Positions 61,701 to 64,000 of a stretch of 64,000 nt of DNA are shown piece by piece (within the stretch, counting starts at the first letter, position 1; each line of letters opens with the position of its first letter). The translations under genes and the position numbers were made by a program. The stretch comes from Qipengyuania mesophila (GTDB lineage: Bacteria; Pseudomonadota; Alphaproteobacteria; Sphingomonadales; Sphingomonadaceae), in the NCBI RefSeq assembly GCF_019711655.1, contig NZ_JAIGNU010000002.1:558001-622000 (forward strand). The letters are read 5' to 3'. The notes below the pieces were generated by a model. That model was not told where the DNA came from and searched no databases. It saw only the letters and a program-made list of their open reading frames with translations.

Positions 61701-62874
61701 CCGGCTCCTTCACCGCCCCATGATCGCCGCCATGCGCATCGCCGCGCGCGCCTTCGTAGAGCGAGGCGATGGTCGGATCGACCGTCACGCTCTGCCCGTC
61801 GCGGCCATATTGCGCGTATATCAGCGAATGGCGCGGTTCGCGGTCATTGGCATAGACCACGTGGCATCCCGCACAGCCCGAATGGCGATAGTCGCCCGGC
61901 TGGTCATTGGTGCCCATGAACCACATGAAGGGATCGTTGAGGCGCGTCTTGTGGATGTTGAGCACGGGGATCGCGACGCGCAGCCCCGTGGCGGGGCCAC
62001 GGTTCGACTGCTTGAGGTCGGGCCGGCCCGGCTCCTCTAGCCGCTGGATGCTGCCGGTCGGGTTGGGCAGGCCGATCTCGGGGAACTGGCTGGCGATGTT
62101 GCGTCCGCCGCGTTCGAACACGCGGAAGATATCGCCGGGCGGGATGACGTGCCAGGTAGGCAGCGGGTAAAGCGCCGCCAAGGCACCGCGCGCCTCCTGC
62201 TTCTTGGTCACGCTGGCGACGGGCGCGCCGGGGCTCTCGATCTTCGCCGCCTCGCCCTCGCGCGTGTAAGCCTCGCCGACGATGTAGCGTTTGAACGGCA
62301 AGATGCCGTTGTTGTAGGCCGCCCCGCCCCACAGCATCGCGCCTGTCGCCATGATCGAGCGTTCGGCCGCCTCGATCGTCTCGATGTGGCAGGCACCGCA
62401 GGCCTCGCGCACCACGCGATAGTCGCTGGGATTGACGAAGCGGATGAAGACCGGGTCTTCCTTGTTGAGCAGCGCATAGCTTTGCTTGGGATTGGCCGAG
62501 GAGGGCCAGTGCCAGCTTTCGGGATATTTCGGCAGGACATGCGCGGCATTGCGCGCGGCGACATAGGCCGGGTCGTCATGCGGCAGTTCGCTGTTGCCCA
62601 TGACGCTCGCATTGCCGCCGTGGCAGTCGACACAGCCGAGCCGGACCGCGGGCGTTTCGTGCATGGTCGGCTGGTCGGTGCGGATGTGGCAGGAGAAGCA
62701 GCCTTCGGACTTGGCCGCCATCTCCTCCTCGGTCTGGACCCGGGGCGCAGCCGCTGCGGTAACGAGGCTGTAGTCGCGCTCGACCGGCTTTTCCTCTTCC
62801 GCCGCGCGTAGTCCCACCGCTCCCGCGAGGAGCATGAAGGCGAGCCCAAGGAGGAGGCGGGAGAAGCCGCGCAT
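58759..62874 (-). CDS. Exported decaheme cytochrome c with LVIVD beta-propeller
   Basis: 1371 residues with a Sec signal peptide (MRGFSRLLLGLAFMLLAGAV). Ten CxxCH heme motifs begin at residues 59, 81, 159, 334, 421, 572, 599, 718, 729 and 835. From about residue 960 there are roughly six LVIVD-type repeats (such as AGLVTVDLSDPTSPQL and DGLVILDVKNPLAPKI), a predicted beta-propeller. It is translationally coupled to the upstream outer-membrane barrel gene (TGATG overlap). Periplasmic or cell-surface location, with the propeller as docking or substrate-binding part, is inference. No known catalytic heme (CxxCK) or nitrite/hydroxylamine signature is seen. Confidence 0.9.
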   Translation of the reverse strand: MRGFSRLLLGLAFMLLAGAVGLRAAEEEKPVERDYSLVTAAAAPRVQTEEEMAAKSEGCFSCHIRTDQPTMHETPAVRLGCVDCHGGNASVMGNSELPHDDPAYVAARNAAHVLPKYPESWHWPSSANPKQSYALLNKEDPVFIRFVNPSDYRVVREACGACHIETIEAAERSIMATGAMLWGGAAYNNGILPFKRYIVGEAYTREGEAAKIESPGAPVASVTKKQEARGALAALYPLPTWHVIPPGDIFRVFERGGRNIASQFPEIGLPNPTGSIQRLEEPGRPDLKQSNRGPATGLRVAIPVLNIHKTRLNDPFMWFMGTNDQPGDYRHSGCAGCHVVYANDREPRHSLIYAQYGRDGQSVTVDPTIASLYEGARGDAHGGDHGAVKEPGHDEEAAAAEKERGHPLRHSFTRSIPTAQCMNCHMHQPNIFLNSYLGYTMWDYESDAPHMWPKEQKYPTAAEVREVLDRNPEGAAPKGKWADLDFLRNVYDLNPELKDTQFADYHGHGWNFRAILKRDRDGNLLDKDGQIVAPDDPEKWRKQGEGKFVEPGTNPGKTVHMMDIHAEKGLQCADCHFGQDSHGNGLIYGEVANAVEIGCKDCHGTPDAYPTLLTSGPAAPPKGTDLSLLRNPDGQRRFEWTYGDDGRRVLVQRSIVDPRLEWEVSLVRDSVDPASSHFNAKAARAKLMSKQGAETGLFEFGTGIAPEDRAHGTEEMACFTCHLSWTTSCGGCHLPIEANWKTKSHRYGGEETRNFATYNPQVARDQMFQLGRHQTTKGNQIAPIRSTSALVLSSTNINRERIYVQQPPVAASGYSSQAFAPHFPHTVRLTETKTCTDCHLSAGDDNNAIMSQLLLLGTNFVNFVGLNAWVGLDTGFEAVRVTEWDEPQAVIGSYLHRYAYPDYWRMHVEDNGRELKDWIRGKTFDKDVGGETHAFEQFANVHEGTRDGVGCLQLRGEYMFVAEGKGGFRVYDVASIANKGVSERILTAPFSALGHDTHVKTSNATCMALATTQPVRPDRNKAMAATEVKDAEGNPVLNPDGTPMTLLQVNQEQAMKPIYDYAVITDAVEGLVLVNVETMADGEFRNNRLKRTKFADGHTSWNPDGVLTGARHITLAGDIAYISARAGLVTVDLSDPTSPQLMAVRELTDARASTIQFRYLWVTDAEGVKLFDVTDMRNPVALPQATVPLADARRVYVARTYAYVAAKRDGLVILDVKNPLAPKIYQRVTLDGTLNDAEDVIVGSTNATLFAYVADGKNGLKVLQLTSPDSQPNFYGFSPAPKPELIAWAKTKGAALALSKGLDRDRGVDETGGQMAVFGRLGSRPFNREEMERLFLTRAGVPWKVSDEPDMHAWVGGRGPWLDRDRAAAGD

Positions 62875-64000
62875 CAGTAGCTCAGGATCACGTTGGCGAG
62901 CACCGAGTAGTAGGTGCCCGGATTACCGAGTGACGTGAACAGGTCGTCGAAGCCCTTGCCCGAGACCAGCGCCGCGCCAGACAGGCGGAAGACGATGTTC
63001 TGCGTCGCCTTGGGGCGCCAGATCGCCGCGGCGGAAAGGTCCCAGCCGATCGATTTGGGGATCGAGCCCTCGTTGCGCAGCGCCTGCAGCGTGGCGGTGT
63101 TCTCGAACCACAGATGGTTGGCATTGGCCGAGAGGCGAAGCTCGGGGGTGAGGTCGAAATCGGCACCTGCGCCGAGCAGCATCAGCCCGGGATTGTTGAA
63201 ATTCGACTGCCCCTGCTCCTTCGAGCTGCGCAGCGAATTGAGGATGCCGTTGCGCCCGTTCACGCTGATCACTCGCCCGCCGCCGGCAAAGGGGATCGTC
63301 TGGCGGATCCAGTACGAGGTGTCGGCGCCGGCGAAGACGGGATTCTCGAAAATCGCGTCGTAGCCGGTTTCGGTGTCGTCATAGGGATCGCCGTCGCCGC
63401 TGGCATAGGCGGCCGACAGGCGGAAACGCATCCAGTCCTTGTCGTAGCTCGCCTCCACCGCGGCGAAATAGGCGCTGATGTCGGCGGGCCGGTCGGTGAA
63501 GAAGGAATTGCGGTCCTCGCCGAAGACGTAATAGGCGCTGCCCGTCAGGTTCACGCGCCCGATCCGCCCGTCAGCATTGTAGCCGATGTAGAAGGCATCG
63601 TAGTCGCGCCCGCGCAGCGTCCCGAGCAGGGCCGGGCGAACGGGGAAGCCGTTATCGTCGATCTGGATGTCGTCGGCTTCGCGATTGGCGTTCCATACAA
63701 AGGTCAGCTGGCTGGTCAGCGCGGGGATCAGGAAATCCTGCCGATAAGCGTTGGCGAAGAACACGAAATCGTCGCGCGGCGTCTGTAGCACCGCGTTGAG
63801 CCCGCTGTTGGTGTCCTTCTCCAGCCTCCAGAAACCGCCGAAATTATACTGGAAACGGTTGTTGTCGCGCGTTCCGAAGAAGCGCACGCCGAGCTGGTTG
63901 TCGTTGAACAGGAAACCGCGGAAATCGGCCTGGAACGGCTGGATGCCGATCCGTACGCTGTCGAAATCGTAGCGGTCGGAGACGTTGCGGAAGTGATAGT
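62874..64000 (-). CDS. Outer-membrane beta-barrel protein (partial, 5' end beyond window)
   Basis: The frame runs from the window edge to a TGA at 62874-62876, about 375 residues visible. Alternating hydrophobic strands, glycine-aromatic rich turns (RFFGTRDNNRFQYNFGGFW, FRLSAAYASGDGDPYDD) and a terminal aromatic residue (ILSY) identify an outer-membrane barrel. The N-terminus and signal peptide lie outside the window. It is directly upstream of, and coupled to, the decaheme/LVIVD gene, like porin genes in porin-cytochrome electron conduits, but no direct similarity to MtrB/PioB could be tested. Confidence 0.82.
   Translation of the reverse strand, partial: YHFRNVSDRYDFDSVRIGIQPFQADFRGFLFNDNQLGVRFFGTRDNNRFQYNFGGFWRLEKDTNSGLNAVLQTPRDDFVFFANAYRQDFLIPALTSQLTFVWNANREADDIQIDDNGFPVRPALLGTLRGRDYDAFYIGYNADGRIGRVNLTGSAYYVFGEDRNSFFTDRPADISAYFAAVEASYDKDWMRFRLSAAYASGDGDPYDDTETGYDAIFENPVFAGADTSYWIRQTIPFAGGGRVISVNGRNGILNSLRSSKEQGQSNFNNPGLMLLGAGADFDLTPELRLSANANHLWFENTATLQALRNEGSIPKSIGWDLSAAAIWRPKATQNIVFRLSGAALVSGKGFDDLFTSLGNPGTYYSVLANVILSY

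Noticed and set aside
1..64000. CRISPR arrays, insertion sequences, prophage or toxin-antitoxin modules
   Set aside because: No repeat-spacer pattern, transposase, integrase or small toxin pair could be recognised anywhere in the window.

Overview
The window is GC-rich, densely coding DNA from an alphaproteobacterium, most likely a sphingomonad of the Erythrobacteraceae (Erythrobacter/Qipengyuania type). The pointers are a crtY-crtI-crtB carotenoid operon, a MipA/OmpV protein, sphingomonad-style small proteins and lipoproteins, many ATGA/GTGA start-stop overlaps and a CrtB, BVMO and NHEJ set typical of that group. The assignment is inferred from gene content only. No CRISPR array, complete insertion sequence, phage or rRNA operon is visible; one tRNA (Gly, CCC) is present.

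Layout. 1-8112: partial LacI-type regulator, a Baeyer-Villiger-type flavin monooxygenase, a CinA/MoaB-like protein, a large DUF2339 membrane protein, and a polysaccharide deacetylase/BioF2-acyltransferase pair. 8187-11905: the secE-nusG and rplK-rplA genes, split by about 1.8 kb holding a histidine-kinase remnant and an aspartyl protease. 12157-21008: Na+:alanine symporter, a 49-residue protein, a GT87 membrane protein, a DUF885 peptidase-like protein, a second BVMO with a well-formed regulatory region, an exported amidohydrolase and MipA/OmpV. 21124-25467: carotenoid operon crtY-crtI-LOG-crtB. 25504-31941: acyl-CoA carboxylase alpha and beta subunits and two MFS transporters. 32008-37509: dinB, NUDIX, pgl, dps, SDR, a cysteine desulfhydrase-like PLP enzyme and tRNA-Gly. 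37663-41495: NHEJ repair genes ku, mgtC-like and ligD. 41603-48845: valine/isobutyrate degradation (mmsA, isobutyryl-CoA dehydrogenase, HIBYL-CoA hydrolase, enoyl-CoA hydratase, mmsB) with small accessory genes. 48832-52629: an Nmad3-like protein, a nucleotidyltransferase, a polysaccharide flippase and a CcmI-like TPR protein.

52726-64000 is the most unusual part. It encodes a soluble FAD-oxidoreductase fused to two cyclic-nucleotide-binding domains and four [4Fe-4S] ferredoxin motifs; a b-type-cytochrome-like membrane protein; an FHA-domain/one-TM/decaheme cytochrome c; a class III phosphodiesterase-like metallophosphoesterase; and, on the other strand, an exported decaheme cytochrome with a C-terminal LVIVD beta-propeller plus an outer-membrane beta-barrel cut by the window end. 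Together they read as a possible electron conduit from cytoplasmic NAD(P)H to the cell surface, with potential cyclic-nucleotide and phosphopeptide control points. That pathway is inference; the domains and heme motifs are read directly.

Regulatory sequence is visible in places: 5' leaders of the DUF885, amidohydrolase and dps genes can fold hairpins over their own ribosome binding sites, the second BVMO has an FNR-type box about 42 bp upstream of its inferred start site and an inverted repeat over the -10, and crtY looks nearly leaderless.
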